NCBI RefSeq assembly: GCF_000682775.1
Contig: NZ_AWFI01000012.1
Span: 310,001-374,000, forward strand
Direction: 5' to 3'
Length of the DNA: 64,000 nucleotides
Origin: Hyphomonas sp. L-53-1-40
Lineage (GTDB): Bacteria > Pseudomonadota > Alphaproteobacteria > Caulobacterales > Hyphomonadaceae
The notes beneath the pieces were generated by a model, which saw nothing but the letters and a program-made list of their open reading frames with translations, made no database searches and was not told the origin of the DNA. Position numbers and translations under genes: made by a program. Shown here one piece after another: positions 26,998-36,282 of this stretch; positions within the stretch are counted from its first letter, which is position 1, and every line of letters begins with the position of its first letter.

Positions 26998-27867
26998 CTA
27001 GCGTCGCTCCGAGACCTTGAACTCCATGCGTCGGTTCTTTGCCCAGGCTTCATAGGTTTCGGCCCTGTCCAGCGGACGGGATTCCCCATACCCGACTGCC
27101 GTCAACGCTTCAGCCTCGACGCCGTGCTCGACCATATAGTCACGCACTGCTTCTGACCTCTGTTGGGAGATCACTTCATTATATTGATTGGAGCCGCGAG
27201 AATCCGTGTGGCCGCCAATCTCGATCACGTGGGCATCACACAACAGCGCCACGCCCGACAGCGCATCCAGCAAGCGTTCGCTGGTCGGCGAGATGATGGC
27301 CAGATTGCTCTGGAACATGATGGTGCGGCCATCCATCGTGGCATTGAACGCAGATTGGCACCGCCCGGCATTGGCTTCGCCATCAGACAATGCCGCCAGC
27401 GCCTCGCCCACGCCCCGCTCGCCTTCTTCAACCGAGATGCCATCCACGACGAGCGTCACATCGGACGCGACGTCGGCATTGTCCTCGAGGGCCGCCTGCC
27501 CGACCAGAAAGCCCTGCTCCTTGGCGGCCGGATCCGGCGCCAGGCCAGTCAGAACGGCAACCGGCCCACTGACATGCAGCCCCATCCACGGGAACCCGGC
27601 ATCCGGGAATGTACGCTCTAGCGCGCCCACCCAGCCAACATTTTCTGGCCGCGTCTCAATGGTTGTTGGTTGTGACGCCGGGGGTGTGCTTGAGACAACA
27701 AACGCCGCCCCGTCCCAGTAATAGTCGCCTTCAGCGAGTTGGACACACTGAGGCCCGCTTTCGGCGGCCACTGCTTTCGGCGCATCTGCCGATTCCCCTC
27801 CACACGCCGCAACACTGAACAGCGCAGCCCCGGCGATCGCACGGGCAAGGAAAAGATCTCGTTTCAT
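26998..27867 (-). CDS. OmpA-family lipoprotein with BON-like domain
   Basis: A 289-residue envelope protein. The signal peptide ends in the lipobox SVAAC, so it should be lipid-anchored. A BON-like segment (PVAVLTGLAPDPAAKEQGF) lies near residues 100-160. The C-terminal OmpA domain binds peptidoglycan, shown by IEIGGHTDSRGSNQYNEVIS and YGESRPL...NRRMEF. It probably links the outer membrane to the cell wall. ATG 27867 is preferred; a GTG three codons upstream is also possible. Transcribed alone, with a clear terminator. Confidence 0.9.
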   Translation of the reverse strand: MKRDLFLARAIAGAALFSVAACGGESADAPKAVAAESGPQCVQLAEGDYYWDGAAFVVSSTPPASQPTTIETRPENVGWVGALERTFPDAGFPWMGLHVSGPVAVLTGLAPDPAAKEQGFLVGQAALEDNADVASDVTLVVDGISVEEGERGVGEALAALSDGEANAGRCQSAFNATMDGRTIMFQSNLAIISPTSERLLDALSGVALLCDAHVIEIGGHTDSRGSNQYNEVISQQRSEAVRDYMVEHGVEAEALTAVGYGESRPLDRAETYEAWAKNRRMEFKVSERR

Positions 27868-27908
27868 GCAACTCACTCTAAATTTCGTGGCGCTTGCGCC
27901 GCATCCTC

Positions 27909-27936
27909 ATCAATCGCCAAGTCTCTGGCGATTGAT
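27909..27936 (-). terminator. Hairpin after the amidohydrolase operon
   Basis: ATCAATCGCCA (27909-27919) and TGGCGATTGAT (27926-27936) form a perfect 11-bp stem with a 6-base loop, 45 bases beyond the stop of the amidohydrolase at 27982 on the minus strand. No U tract follows, so termination would be Rho-assisted or partial. Confidence 0.5.
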
Positions 27937-27981
27937 TGGGAAAGTCAAAACGCTTCGCGGCTCAGGCGAAGTCCGGTCCGA

Positions 27982-29274
27982 TCATTGCGCCTGCTTGTAG
28001 ACCGTTCCGCCTTTCATCACGAAATCCACATCCTGCAATTCAGTAATGTCTTTCAGGGGATCTCCCATGACCGCAATGATGTCGGCATGCTTGCCAGCCG
28101 TGATCGTACCAATGACATCTGCCATCTCGACATGCTCGGAGGCGACCACGGTCGCCGCGCGGATCGCTTCTTCCGGCGTGAACCCGGCTTCTACCATCAA
28201 CGCGAATTCCTGCGCATTGTCGCCATGCTTGGACACCCCCGTATCCGTGCCGAACGCCACTGTGACACCGCCCTCATGCGCACGGCGTAGCATATCCAAC
28301 ATCAACGGTCCCACAATTGCGGCCTTTTCCCGGCTCGGCGCGGGGAGCCAGGGCTCGTTGACCCAGCCCGTCACCGTTGCCCCGGCCAACACTGTCGGAA
28401 CCAGAACAGCGTCATGCTCCTTGAACAGGGCGATCGTTTCATCATCGGTATAGGAGCCGTGCTCAATGGAATCGATGCCAGCCTTCAACGCCGACACGAT
28501 GCCGCCCTTGCCATGCGCATGCCCGGTCACCTTCCGGCCCATCGAATGCGCGGTCTCGACAATCGCAACCAACTCATCATCCGTAAACTGCTGTTCCAGT
28601 CCGGCCCGAGTGTTTGAGAGCACTCCGCCCGTCGCGGCGATCTTGATGACGTCTGCACCTTCCTTGATCTGCTGGCGCACGGCGCGGCGGCAATCATCGG
28701 CGCCATTACAGATATTCTTGCCGGTGAACATTGCCATGACTTCTGGCGAATAGCCGTTGATGTCGCCGTGCCCGCCGGTTACGCTGATCCCCTGTCCGGA
28801 GGCCCGGATGCGTGGGCCCGGCACATTACCTTTTGCAATGGCATCGCGCAGTCCGAAAATCGCATTGTTCGACGAGCCGACATCCTGAACCGTCGTGAAG
28901 CCGGTTAGCAATGTCTTGTAGGCAAAGCCCGCGCCGTCGAAAGCCGCATCCACATCTGTGTACTCGAACGCCTTGATCCGGTCATTCGGCCCATTCTCGA
29001 ATGTGATGTGCACATGGCTGTCGATCAGGCCGGGCAGGACATAAGCGTCCTTGAGATCTATCAGGTCCGCATCCCGCGGAGCGCGCTTGTAGCCCGCTTC
29101 AATCGAGACGATCTCGCCATCTTCCACCGTAATGGTCTGGCGGGTCAGGTAACCTTCGCCCGGTTCGGCCAGCACGTGCCCGGCATGGATCAGGGTTGTC
29201 TCGGCCATTGCAGTACCGGTCATCACGGTTGCCAGCGCTGCGCTCGCAGCCAGTTTGCTAATCATAGAAGTCAT
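27982..29274 (-). CDS. Secreted metal-dependent amidohydrolase
   Basis: A 430-residue hydrolase of the amidohydrolase superfamily (prolidase or imidazolonepropionase-like group). A Sec signal peptide (ending TGTAMAE) sends it to the periplasm. Metal ligands appear as HVHITF, a Lys region near DVIKIAATGG, HAHGKGG, SIEHGSY and FGTDTGVSKHG. It probably cleaves dipeptides or cyclic amides; the substrate is not readable. It starts 15 bases after the alcohol dehydrogenase stop and ends the minus-strand acyl-CoA operon. Confidence 0.9.
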   Translation of the reverse strand: MTSMISKLAASAALATVMTGTAMAETTLIHAGHVLAEPGEGYLTRQTITVEDGEIVSIEAGYKRAPRDADLIDLKDAYVLPGLIDSHVHITFENGPNDRIKAFEYTDVDAAFDGAGFAYKTLLTGFTTVQDVGSSNNAIFGLRDAIAKGNVPGPRIRASGQGISVTGGHGDINGYSPEVMAMFTGKNICNGADDCRRAVRQQIKEGADVIKIAATGGVLSNTRAGLEQQFTDDELVAIVETAHSMGRKVTGHAHGKGGIVSALKAGIDSIEHGSYTDDETIALFKEHDAVLVPTVLAGATVTGWVNEPWLPAPSREKAAIVGPLMLDMLRRAHEGGVTVAFGTDTGVSKHGDNAQEFALMVEAGFTPEEAIRAATVVASEHVEMADVIGTITAGKHADIIAVMGDPLKDITELQDVDFVMKGGTVYKQAQ

Positions 29275-29289
29275 CAGGTCAGCCCTCCC

Positions 29290-30327
29290 TCAAGGTGTCA
29301 GGATCATTTTCATCGCACCATTCTCGCGTGCGTCAAACATACGATACGCCTCTGCCCCTTCCGACAGCGGCATATGATGGGTAATGGTGCGCTCCGGGGC
29401 CAGCTTGCCCGCCTGCACCAGCGGGATCAATTCGGGCCAGTGCTCTGGCACCGAGCAAGTGCCCGTCCGGAACGTCAAATTCTTGATAAAGGCCAGCGCC
29501 ATCGGGAATTTGAAATCCATTGTCTGGTTCACACCGATGCAGGAAACCGTTCCCGCGGCCTTGGCCAGTTTCAGCGACAGATGGATCGCCGGGTCCGCGC
29601 CGACACATTCCACGACGCTGTCACACATCCGGCCTCTGGTCTGCTCCTCGATCACGGCCTTGGCTTCGCTCGCGTCCAGCGCAACCGCACCCATCGCCTC
29701 TGCCATGGCGCGCCGCTCCGCAACCAGATCGACCGCATAGACTTTCGCCGCGCCCATCAGGAAAGCGCCTTCCACGGCCATCAGGCCAATCGGACCGCAC
29801 CCGACCACGGCAACAGTCGCACCGGGATGAATATCTGCTCCCTTCAGCCCGTGCCAGGCCGTTGGCAAATTGTCCGTCAGCAGAACGGCCTGGTCATCAC
29901 TGATCCCGTCCGGAATGCGCGCCAGGCCAAAATCCGCGACCGGTACCATCGCATATTCGGCCTGTACGCCCTGCAGGCCGGGGCCGAGCCCATAGCAACG
30001 CCCGCCATGCGTGTCGCATTCATTCATATTGCCTGACATGCAGGGCACGCACGCGCCACAGCCCACAGCGGCCGAGATCATTACCCGGTCGCCTGTCTTG
30101 AACCGCGACACGCCACTGCCAGTCTCGACAATCTCGCCCACGGCTTCATGCCCGACGCAATAGCCGGTCTCGTCGCTGAAACCGTGGCCCTGATAGATAT
30201 GAAGGTCCGATCCGCATATTCCGCAGGCGGTCATCTTCACGATGGCACTGCGCGTATCTTCCGGTTTCAACTCAGGCGCCTCGCCATACGCAATGTCGCG
30301 CGTGCCTTGGTACAACAGTCCCTTCAT
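29290..30327 (-). CDS. Zinc-dependent alcohol dehydrogenase
   Basis: A 345-residue MDR alcohol dehydrogenase using NAD(P) and zinc. The catalytic zinc site is CGICGSDLH and GHEAVGEI. The structural zinc cysteine cluster is reduced and altered (CGACVPCMSGNMNECDTHGG). The cofactor motif is VVGCGPIGLMAVEGA. The start overlaps the enoyl-CoA hydratase stop by 4 bases, indicating coupled translation within a lipid or alcohol degradation operon. Substrate unknown. Confidence 0.92.
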   Translation of the reverse strand: MKGLLYQGTRDIAYGEAPELKPEDTRSAIVKMTACGICGSDLHIYQGHGFSDETGYCVGHEAVGEIVETGSGVSRFKTGDRVMISAAVGCGACVPCMSGNMNECDTHGGRCYGLGPGLQGVQAEYAMVPVADFGLARIPDGISDDQAVLLTDNLPTAWHGLKGADIHPGATVAVVGCGPIGLMAVEGAFLMGAAKVYAVDLVAERRAMAEAMGAVALDASEAKAVIEEQTRGRMCDSVVECVGADPAIHLSLKLAKAAGTVSCIGVNQTMDFKFPMALAFIKNLTFRTGTCSVPEHWPELIPLVQAGKLAPERTITHHMPLSEGAEAYRMFDARENGAMKMILTP

Positions 30328-31247
30328 TCCATTTCCTCCGGGCCGGTCAGGTGGCCATTCTCATTTCTGGTCTCGGGACCGAAGACACGGGCCCGTCCGT
30401 CTCCAAAGGCTGCATCCCGCGCGCGAAGCGTAGGCTTCAGGCCCTTGTCTGCAACGCTGTCACGAAACCCCTGTGCGGCACGGGTGTTGTGGCCCCGCAC
30501 ATCATTTTCCACTGCAAGCCGTTGAAGCGTACGCGCGCCCATCAGCTCCATGGACAAATTCACAATCCGCTTGTTGGCAGATAGCAAATCGGGATCGATC
30601 TTTGCCATGCGTGACGCCAACCCTGTGACCTCTGCTTCCAGAAAGTCGCCGGGTACGGCCTTCAATACCAATCCTATGGCTTGCGCTTCCTGGCCGGTGA
30701 CGGTGTCGCCGGTCAACAGCAACCGTTTGGCCCATTGCGGTCCGCAATTGTAGACCCAGAAATTGTTTGGCAACGCGCCGAGGTCGCGCGCCGGAGGGAA
30801 GCCAAATGTCGCATCATCTGCCGCAATCACCATGTCCGCCATCAATGCGAGATCACACCCGCCTGCCAGGCAATAGCCATGAACCTTTGCAATCACCGGC
30901 TTGTGCATGTCGAACAGCGCCATGCGCCAGCGCTGTTGCCGTTCCAACTGCCACGCATCATCATCCAGGCTGCGATGACCGCGATAGGATTTGGTATCCT
31001 TGTCCTCCACCGGCGACACCGGCACATCGCCGTCTGCACCGGAAAGGTCGTAGCCCGCACAGAAGGCACGCCCAGCCCCCTCAAGGATCACGCAGTGCAC
31101 TGACCTGTCATTGTCAGCCTCCCACAAGGCCGCCGACAATTCCGACTGCATCAGGTAGGAAAGGGCATTCAACTTTTCGGGCTGGTTCAGCGTGATGCGC
31201 GCATAGCCATCCTGCGTCGTGTAGAGAAGTGTATCGAAACTGCCCAT
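30324..31247 (-). CDS. Enoyl-CoA hydratase/isomerase family protein
   Basis: A 307-residue crotonase-family enzyme, about 45 residues longer than typical at the C-terminus. The oxyanion-hole motifs are FCAGYDLSGA and HGYCLAGGCDLALMAD. Conserved acid residues after that segment are not clear, so the exact reaction is open. It starts 3 bases after the preceding gene and overlaps the next by 4 bases. Confidence 0.9.
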   Translation of the reverse strand: MGSFDTLLYTTQDGYARITLNQPEKLNALSYLMQSELSAALWEADNDRSVHCVILEGAGRAFCAGYDLSGADGDVPVSPVEDKDTKSYRGHRSLDDDAWQLERQQRWRMALFDMHKPVIAKVHGYCLAGGCDLALMADMVIAADDATFGFPPARDLGALPNNFWVYNCGPQWAKRLLLTGDTVTGQEAQAIGLVLKAVPGDFLEAEVTGLASRMAKIDPDLLSANKRIVNLSMELMGARTLQRLAVENDVRGHNTRAAQGFRDSVADKGLKPTLRARDAAFGDGRARVFGPETRNENGHLTGPEEME

Positions 31248-31250
31248 GCC

Positions 31251-32162
31251 TCAGGCCGGCAGCCGGTCAGCGGGATAGTCCGGATAGCTCGCCTTCATGA
31301 CACCATGGTTCAGCAGCATTTCGGCAACCGGCGTCTTGCCGGTCGCATCAAAGAAGCGTGTGCGGATCCAGTAATTCTCGACCCGTCGGCTTTCCGACAG
31401 TGCCACGACCTCGCGACGCAACAGATAGGTCTCCCCGACCAGCAGTGGCCCATCAACCATGCGGATTTCCAGATCGGCAAACAGGCCAATCGCAGGTTGC
31501 TTGACCGGGAATTTGGAATTCCGGTTGGAGTAGTTTCCCAGCACACTGACCATTTCCAGGGGCACAATCGGTTTGCCCCACGGCCCCGCAGCGCCATCGG
31601 AGTATACATCCATCGGCTCTGTGATGACCTTCAACTTGTCAGCCAGTGAGAAGGGATAGAGATTTCCCATATGCTGATCCGGGTGCATCGTAACCGTCTC
31701 GTCGGCTGCGCCGGTCATGCCCACTTTCATATCGGCGAGGATCACGAGGTCTCCCGCCGGGCGCAGCTTTGCCATGCGCGCTTCGAGCAATGTCTCACCA
31801 TGATCCGGCCCAATCGATGCGCTGGCCTCCAGCACCGGCGTACCATCCTCCTTGAACGCCCGGCACATTGTCCGCGTCGCCCCCGGCGCTGGGCGATCGA
31901 CTTCGACACGCACCTTCTCACCCTCGAACACCATGTTCAGGAAATGACTGGAGAAACAGCCGCGCTCGAACCACGCGTCGCCCCAGATTTCGGCAAGGTA
32001 TGGCACGAATTGCGAGAAATGCGTCGGCCCTTCAATCGGCCCGGCCTTGATGCCGAGGCGCTCCGCTTCGCTGTCATCATGAAGGCTCTTATGCCCATCA
32101 TAAGATTGCTCTTGCAGCATCTGAGCGGGCGCGCGCAGTGGCCCCTTGATTGTCTCTGTCAT
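31251..32162 (-). CDS. Hot-dog fold (MaoC-like) hypothetical protein
   Basis: A 303-residue protein. LHDDSEAERLGIKAGPIEGP followed by THFSQF resembles the substrate-entrance motif of hot-dog fold dehydratases, and the C-terminal half looks like a second, degenerate hot-dog domain. It may hydrate or bind an acyl-CoA in this operon. The start at ATG 32162 is set by a strong GGAGGAAAC site; an in-frame ATG at 32180 is less likely. Family assignment is tentative. Confidence 0.65.
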   Translation of the reverse strand: MTETIKGPLRAPAQMLQEQSYDGHKSLHDDSEAERLGIKAGPIEGPTHFSQFVPYLAEIWGDAWFERGCFSSHFLNMVFEGEKVRVEVDRPAPGATRTMCRAFKEDGTPVLEASASIGPDHGETLLEARMAKLRPAGDLVILADMKVGMTGAADETVTMHPDQHMGNLYPFSLADKLKVITEPMDVYSDGAAGPWGKPIVPLEMVSVLGNYSNRNSKFPVKQPAIGLFADLEIRMVDGPLLVGETYLLRREVVALSESRRVENYWIRTRFFDATGKTPVAEMLLNHGVMKASYPDYPADRLPA

Positions 32163-32210
32163 GTTTCCTCCGTCCTTCATCGTCTTCTATCTGGGGTGTT
32201 CCGGCAAGGT

Positions 32211-32996
32211 TTATCGCGGCGGCAACAGGCCTGTCTGGCTGGCCGTTGTCAGCAAGGTGCCGTCTTCTCCGAACTGGTACAGAACGCCATGAGCGACGCC
32301 GGCAGCAAAGCCCGACATACGCGTCACATTCAGCACCCAGTCCGTCTTCGGAAGCGCGTGGATGCGCACTGTGTTGTCGAGGCTTCGCCCGCCTCGCGTG
32401 CGGGTATGTGCGCCAAGGAAAAAGTCTGAGATCAGCGACAGTCGCGCGGCATCCGCGGGTCCGGTATCCTTCACCCGCACCCAGACCATTTCCTCCGCTG
32501 TCGTATCATCCTGATGCACAGAGCGGCGCTCGATCCGTCCGGCGAGATTGTCGTCCCGCGAGAAGGGTATCTCGTGACTTTCCGCACATTCCGCTGGCGG
32601 CGGCACAGGGGGCATGTTCAAAAACTGCCGCCCCTCGCTGTCATCCCATCCGCCCAAGGCGGCTGAAACGTGCAAGACCGAGCGACCGTCTTCCGTCAAA
32701 TCGGCAACCGCTTGCACAACGGTCCTTCCCTCGGCCAGCTTGCGCACCGTGATGTCGATGCGCGAGTTCAGCGTCGCGCCGCCCGCAAACTGTGCCGTTG
32801 CCCATAGCAGAGGGCGCCCGATCGCAGTCTCCAATGCATGCACGCCTGCGGCCATGGACACGCCGCCCATCAGGAATTGCCGGTCTGGCGGTCCCGCACA
32901 GGCGCTCTGGCGCGCGACGAATTCAAACCGGTTGGGGTCCTCTGTCGATTGGATTGGTATCCAGAAGGTCGGGCGTGGGCCCTCACTGTCAGCCAT
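32211..32996 (-). CDS. Acyl-CoA thioesterase family protein
   Basis: A 261-residue double hot-dog protein of the TesB/acyl-CoA thioesterase type, with FLMGGVSMAAGVHALE, a beta-rich middle (LNSRIDITVRKLAEG) and DFFLGAHTRTRGG plus SLDNTVRIH in the second domain, where TesB proteins keep the catalytic Asp. It probably releases fatty acids from CoA. GAGGAGG lies 8 bases before the ATG at 32996; that start overlaps the MFS stop by 8 bases. A longer in-frame version from 33050 is less likely. Confidence 0.82.
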   Translation of the reverse strand: MADSEGPRPTFWIPIQSTEDPNRFEFVARQSACAGPPDRQFLMGGVSMAAGVHALETAIGRPLLWATAQFAGGATLNSRIDITVRKLAEGRTVVQAVADLTEDGRSVLHVSAALGGWDDSEGRQFLNMPPVPPPAECAESHEIPFSRDDNLAGRIERRSVHQDDTTAEEMVWVRVKDTGPADAARLSLISDFFLGAHTRTRGGRSLDNTVRIHALPKTDWVLNVTRMSGFAAGVAHGVLYQFGEDGTLLTTASQTGLLPPR

Positions 32997-34245
32997 CTGC
33001 GTCCTCCTCAGCATGTGTTTTCGACCGTTTTGGATCCAGCCGCACGGCAATCAATGCCAACACCAACAAGGTAGCTGACAAGCAAAGCGCCATCATGGCG
33101 GTGCCCGACCAACCCCAGATTTCATAAACGGATGTGCCCGCCCAGCTGCCCAGCCCGCCTCCGATGAACATCAGCACGATATATGCTGTCATCAGGCGCG
33201 TGCGCACTTCCGGCGGCTGATTCAGGAACGTCATCCGCCCGGTGACATCAATCAGCGGCCCGACCACATTCATCAGCATCAATGGCACCAGCAACATCCA
33301 CAGGCTGTGGCCGAACACGTCGAGCAGGCAGACGCCGGAAAACTGCACCAGCGCTACGAATGCTCTCAGCCGTCGGGGCCCGATCCGGTCGGCCCAACCA
33401 CCGAAGAACGGCGTGGTGAACACATTGATCAGCGCAAGCGCCGCCAGATAGCCTACCGTATCAGCACCATAGCCCATTTCAGGGCTGGTCAGGTAGAGGC
33501 CGAGCCCGAGCCACACCGCCAGGAAGACACCGAAGCCGAGCCCCTGCATCGCACCAGACAGCAGAACTTCCGGGTGTCGCCGCACAACCGGGAACACAGA
33601 CATGACAAGTCCGACATAGCTTTGCTTTTCCTGCGCATCGCCGCGCCCCTGTCGCTCATCCATGATCCGCGGCAGCAACAGCGTCACCCCGCCCATCAAT
33701 GCTGCAGCAACATAGTATACCGACCGCCAGCCATAATACTCACCCAGCCAGCCGCCGCCCACGCGCGCAACGAGAATGCCGGAGATGACGCCCGTGGTCA
33801 GCATCGCCATGGTCTGGCCCAGCCGTTCGGGCGGCACGCGCTTCGACGCATAGGCCGGCAGCAAATAGGGCGTGATCGTTGAAAATCCGAGAAATGTCGA
33901 GCCTGCAATGAACAACCGGAAATCGGTCGCGAATGCCATGGCCAGCATGCCGACGAACTGGCCTGCGGCAAACACGGTCGCCAATCGCTTGTTGCTGAAC
34001 CGGTCCCCCAGCGGCAGCAAAAGGAAGATGCCGAGCGCCAGCGCAATCTGGTTGAACGCAGGCACAAGCCCAATCTCCGACGGCGACGCGCCGAAATCTT
34101 CCGCCACCAGAGCGATGATCGGATGGATGTAATAGGCGTTGGCCGTCACCACCGCGCAGGCCAGCGTCAACAGCCAGATGTCGCGTCGGCTCAGATACCG
34201 GTAATCAGACCCGCTGCCCGGCGGGCCGGACAGGTCAGAGCTCAC
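32989..34245 (-). CDS. MFS transporter
   Basis: A 418-residue inner-membrane transporter with about twelve hydrophobic segments in two six-span halves. The loop between spans 2 and 3 reads LPLGDRFSNKR, a variant of the MFS signature, and WADRIGPRRLR is the equivalent in the second half. The substrate is unknown; an efflux role is common for this group. It overlaps the upstream phosphotransferase by 4 bases and the downstream thioesterase by 8. Confidence 0.9.
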   Translation of the reverse strand: MSSDLSGPPGSGSDYRYLSRRDIWLLTLACAVVTANAYYIHPIIALVAEDFGASPSEIGLVPAFNQIALALGIFLLLPLGDRFSNKRLATVFAAGQFVGMLAMAFATDFRLFIAGSTFLGFSTITPYLLPAYASKRVPPERLGQTMAMLTTGVISGILVARVGGGWLGEYYGWRSVYYVAAALMGGVTLLLPRIMDERQGRGDAQEKQSYVGLVMSVFPVVRRHPEVLLSGAMQGLGFGVFLAVWLGLGLYLTSPEMGYGADTVGYLAALALINVFTTPFFGGWADRIGPRRLRAFVALVQFSGVCLLDVFGHSLWMLLVPLMLMNVVGPLIDVTGRMTFLNQPPEVRTRLMTAYIVLMFIGGGLGSWAGTSVYEIWGWSGTAMMALCLSATLLVLALIAVRLDPKRSKTHAEEDADG

Positions 34246-35330
34246 CCGGACATCCCGGCCCGGCGGGCATATTCGGCCGCAAACTGCGCCAGCGGCACCA
34301 CCCGTGCAGCGTTCGACTCGGCATTGGCACTGTTTGCAGTGCCATCACGAACGCGACCAATGATGCCCTGCAGGATTCCCGCAAGCCGGAATCCGTTATA
34401 GGCAAAATAGTAGTCCAGCTCCGGCAAGCCATCGCGGCCCGTATGCTTGCAGTACATGTCGACATACTCGTCCATGCTCGGAATTCCCCAGGCCTCGAGG
34501 TCATCAATCGCCATGATTGAGCCGCGCGAGGAATCCCCCGGCGGCATCACCCAGTTCATGAGGTGATAGGAGAAGTCGGCAAGGGGGTCGCCCAACGTGC
34601 AAAGCTCCCAATCCAGCACCGCGATTACTTTTGGCTCGGTCGGATGCAACACCATATTGTCGAGACGATAGTCGCCATGCACGATCGTGGTCTTGTCGCC
34701 CGGCGGGATGTTCTTGGGCAGCCATTCGATCAGCTGTTCCATCTCCGGGATATGCTGGGTCTCAGATGCCTTGTACTGTTTGGTCCAGCGATGGATCTGG
34801 CGGGCCACATAGTCGCCTTCCTTGCCGAAGCCTTCCAGGCCTGCAGCGCGCCAGTCGACATTGTGGAGATCAGCAAAGGTCTTCACCTTCGCCTCATAGA
34901 TCGCGCGGCGCTCGGCTGGCTCATAATCGGGCAGCGTGCCATCCCACAGGATGCGGCCCTCAACCATGTCCATGACGTAAAACATCGTGCCGACGACGCT
35001 TTCGTCGGTACACAGGCCATAGGGGCGTGCGACCGGATATCCCAGCGGGTAGAGCGCGGAAATCACGCGGAATTCGCGGTCCACGGCGTGTGCGCTCGGC
35101 AACAGCTTGCCCGGCGGTTTGCGGCGCATGACATATTTCTTGTTGGGCGTGACCAGTTGGTAGGTCGGGTTGGACTGCCCGCCCTTGAATTGGCGCACTT
35201 CCAGAGGGCCTTGATACCCCTCGACATTGGCCTCCATCCACGCGGCGAGCTTCGCCTCATCGAATTTGTGCGACTCGACCACAGGCTTGGTGCCCGTGAA
35301 CAATTCTGCAGCGGTTTCTCCCTCGGCCAT
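34242..35330 (-). CDS. Phosphotransferase (APH) family protein
   Basis: A 362-residue kinase-like protein of the aminoglycoside phosphotransferase fold, the type linked with acyl-CoA dehydrogenase-associated ACAD10/11 proteins. The Brenner-type motif VHGDYRLDNMVLH and the Mg-binding VLDWELCTLGDPLADFSYHL are intact. In this operon it probably phosphorylates a hydroxyacyl-CoA or related lipid intermediate rather than an antibiotic. It is the first gene of a seven-gene minus-strand set. Confidence 0.88.
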   Translation of the reverse strand: MAEGETAAELFTGTKPVVESHKFDEAKLAAWMEANVEGYQGPLEVRQFKGGQSNPTYQLVTPNKKYVMRRKPPGKLLPSAHAVDREFRVISALYPLGYPVARPYGLCTDESVVGTMFYVMDMVEGRILWDGTLPDYEPAERRAIYEAKVKTFADLHNVDWRAAGLEGFGKEGDYVARQIHRWTKQYKASETQHIPEMEQLIEWLPKNIPPGDKTTIVHGDYRLDNMVLHPTEPKVIAVLDWELCTLGDPLADFSYHLMNWVMPPGDSSRGSIMAIDDLEAWGIPSMDEYVDMYCKHTGRDGLPELDYYFAYNGFRLAGILQGIIGRVRDGTANSANAESNAARVVPLAQFAAEYARRAGMSG

Positions 35331-35441
35331 TTTCTGCCCTCTTTTCTACAAGTTTTCCTGTCACACCATACTCACGGCTTACGCGACGCCAAGGCCTTCC
35401 GCGACGTCCGCATTGGCCAGCTCACATGAAAGGTTCGCACT

Positions 35442-35702
35442 GTGCGAAAATTGGAAACTCTCGTCACCGCCCTCGCCCTGCTCAGTTTTGCCGTGTTCGC
35501 CTTGGTGGCGGTCATGATTGTCATCCTCGTCCGCGAAATCGTATTAGTCTTCCAGCGCCTCCGCGGCGTCTTTCATCCGGTCCCCCGTCCAGCCAACCGA
35601 CACCTCGTCCACACGCTCGAAAGCCCGATAACCCATGCGCCGCTTGCTGATCCTGCTCTATCTCTGTTTCCTTCCGGTACCATCGCACGCCGCCGAGATT
35701 GA
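35442..35702 (+). CDS. Small single-span membrane protein, uncertain
   Basis: An 86-residue frame from GTG 35442, preceded by AAAGG 8 bases upstream. Residues 7-35 form one strong membrane segment, followed by a basic stretch (QRLRGVFHPVPRP). Its last 68 bases overlap the next gene in another frame, so the true 3' end may be doubtful. No family recognised. Confidence 0.45.
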   Translation: MRKLETLVTALALLSFAVFALVAVMIVILVREIVLVFQRLRGVFHPVPRPANRHLVHTLESPITHAPLADPALSLFPSGTIARRRD

Positions 35703-36216
35703 TCCCGATCGCATGATCCGGCCGGAATTGCTGGGCGAGGCCATACAGGCGATGAGCCGGCATTCCGACCGAACCAATCCGAGCCGACTGGTCATCGTCG
35801 ATTATGGCCTGCATTCTGCGCAGAAGCGCCTTTTCGTGGTCGATCTCGAAACCGGCCTCGTCAAAGCCTATCGCGCCACGCATGGCCGGGGTTCCGACAA
35901 GGATCATGATGGCTTCCTTGATGCCTTCTCTGATGTGCCCGGCTCCTCGGCGAGTCCGCAAGGCGCCTATCTCACGGCCGAGGAATATTACGGCAAACAT
36001 GGCCGCTCGCTGCGTCTCGATGGCCTCGACAAGACCAATGCCAATGCCCGCCGTCGCGCCATCGTCATCCATTCTGCCGCCTATGCCGAACCTGCGATGA
36101 TCGACAACTACGGCAAGCTGGGGCGCTCGAATGGCTGCATCGCCTTTTCGCGCACCGACCTCGACACCTTCATGACCCTCGTCCCGCAAGGCACGCTGAT
36201 ATATGTCGGGCGTTAA
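35635..36216 (+). CDS. Murein L,D-transpeptidase catalytic domain protein
   Basis: A 193-residue secreted protein with a signal peptide (cleavage near PSHAAE) and the catalytic domain of the YkuD_2/murein L,D-transpeptidase type. The active-site region is IVIHSAAYAEPAM with His and GKLGRSNGCIAF with the nucleophilic Cys. It should act on peptidoglycan in the periplasm, by crosslinking or trimming. ATG 35635 follows no clear ribosome binding site and overlaps the previous frame. Confidence 0.88.
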   Translation: MRRLLILLYLCFLPVPSHAAEIDPDRMIRPELLGEAIQAMSRHSDRTNPSRLVIVDYGLHSAQKRLFVVDLETGLVKAYRATHGRGSDKDHDGFLDAFSDVPGSSASPQGAYLTAEEYYGKHGRSLRLDGLDKTNANARRRAIVIHSAAYAEPAMIDNYGKLGRSNGCIAFSRTDLDTFMTLVPQGTLIYVGR

Positions 36217-36233
36217 GCCTCCCCGGAAAATAC

Positions 36234-36261
36234 TTGTCACCCCCCATTCCCGGCCTAAAGT
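36234..36261 (+). promoter_or_regulatory. Candidate promoter of the DUF6090 operon
   Basis: TTGTCA (36234-36239), 16 bases, TAAAGT (36256-36261): a reasonable housekeeping promoter just after the transpeptidase stop, with a start near 36268, 15 bases before the leader ORF. Confidence 0.45.
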
Positions 36262-36282
36262 GCGCGGCTGGGGGACGAAAAC

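Noticed and set aside
29008..30036. A 342-codon plus-strand frame
   Set aside because: Antisense to the alcohol dehydrogenase and amidohydrolase genes, which have full catalytic motifs.
34242..35330. Aminoglycoside resistance gene
   Set aside because: The APH fold is present, but the sequence type and acyl-CoA operon context match the ACAD10/11-associated group, not resistance enzymes.
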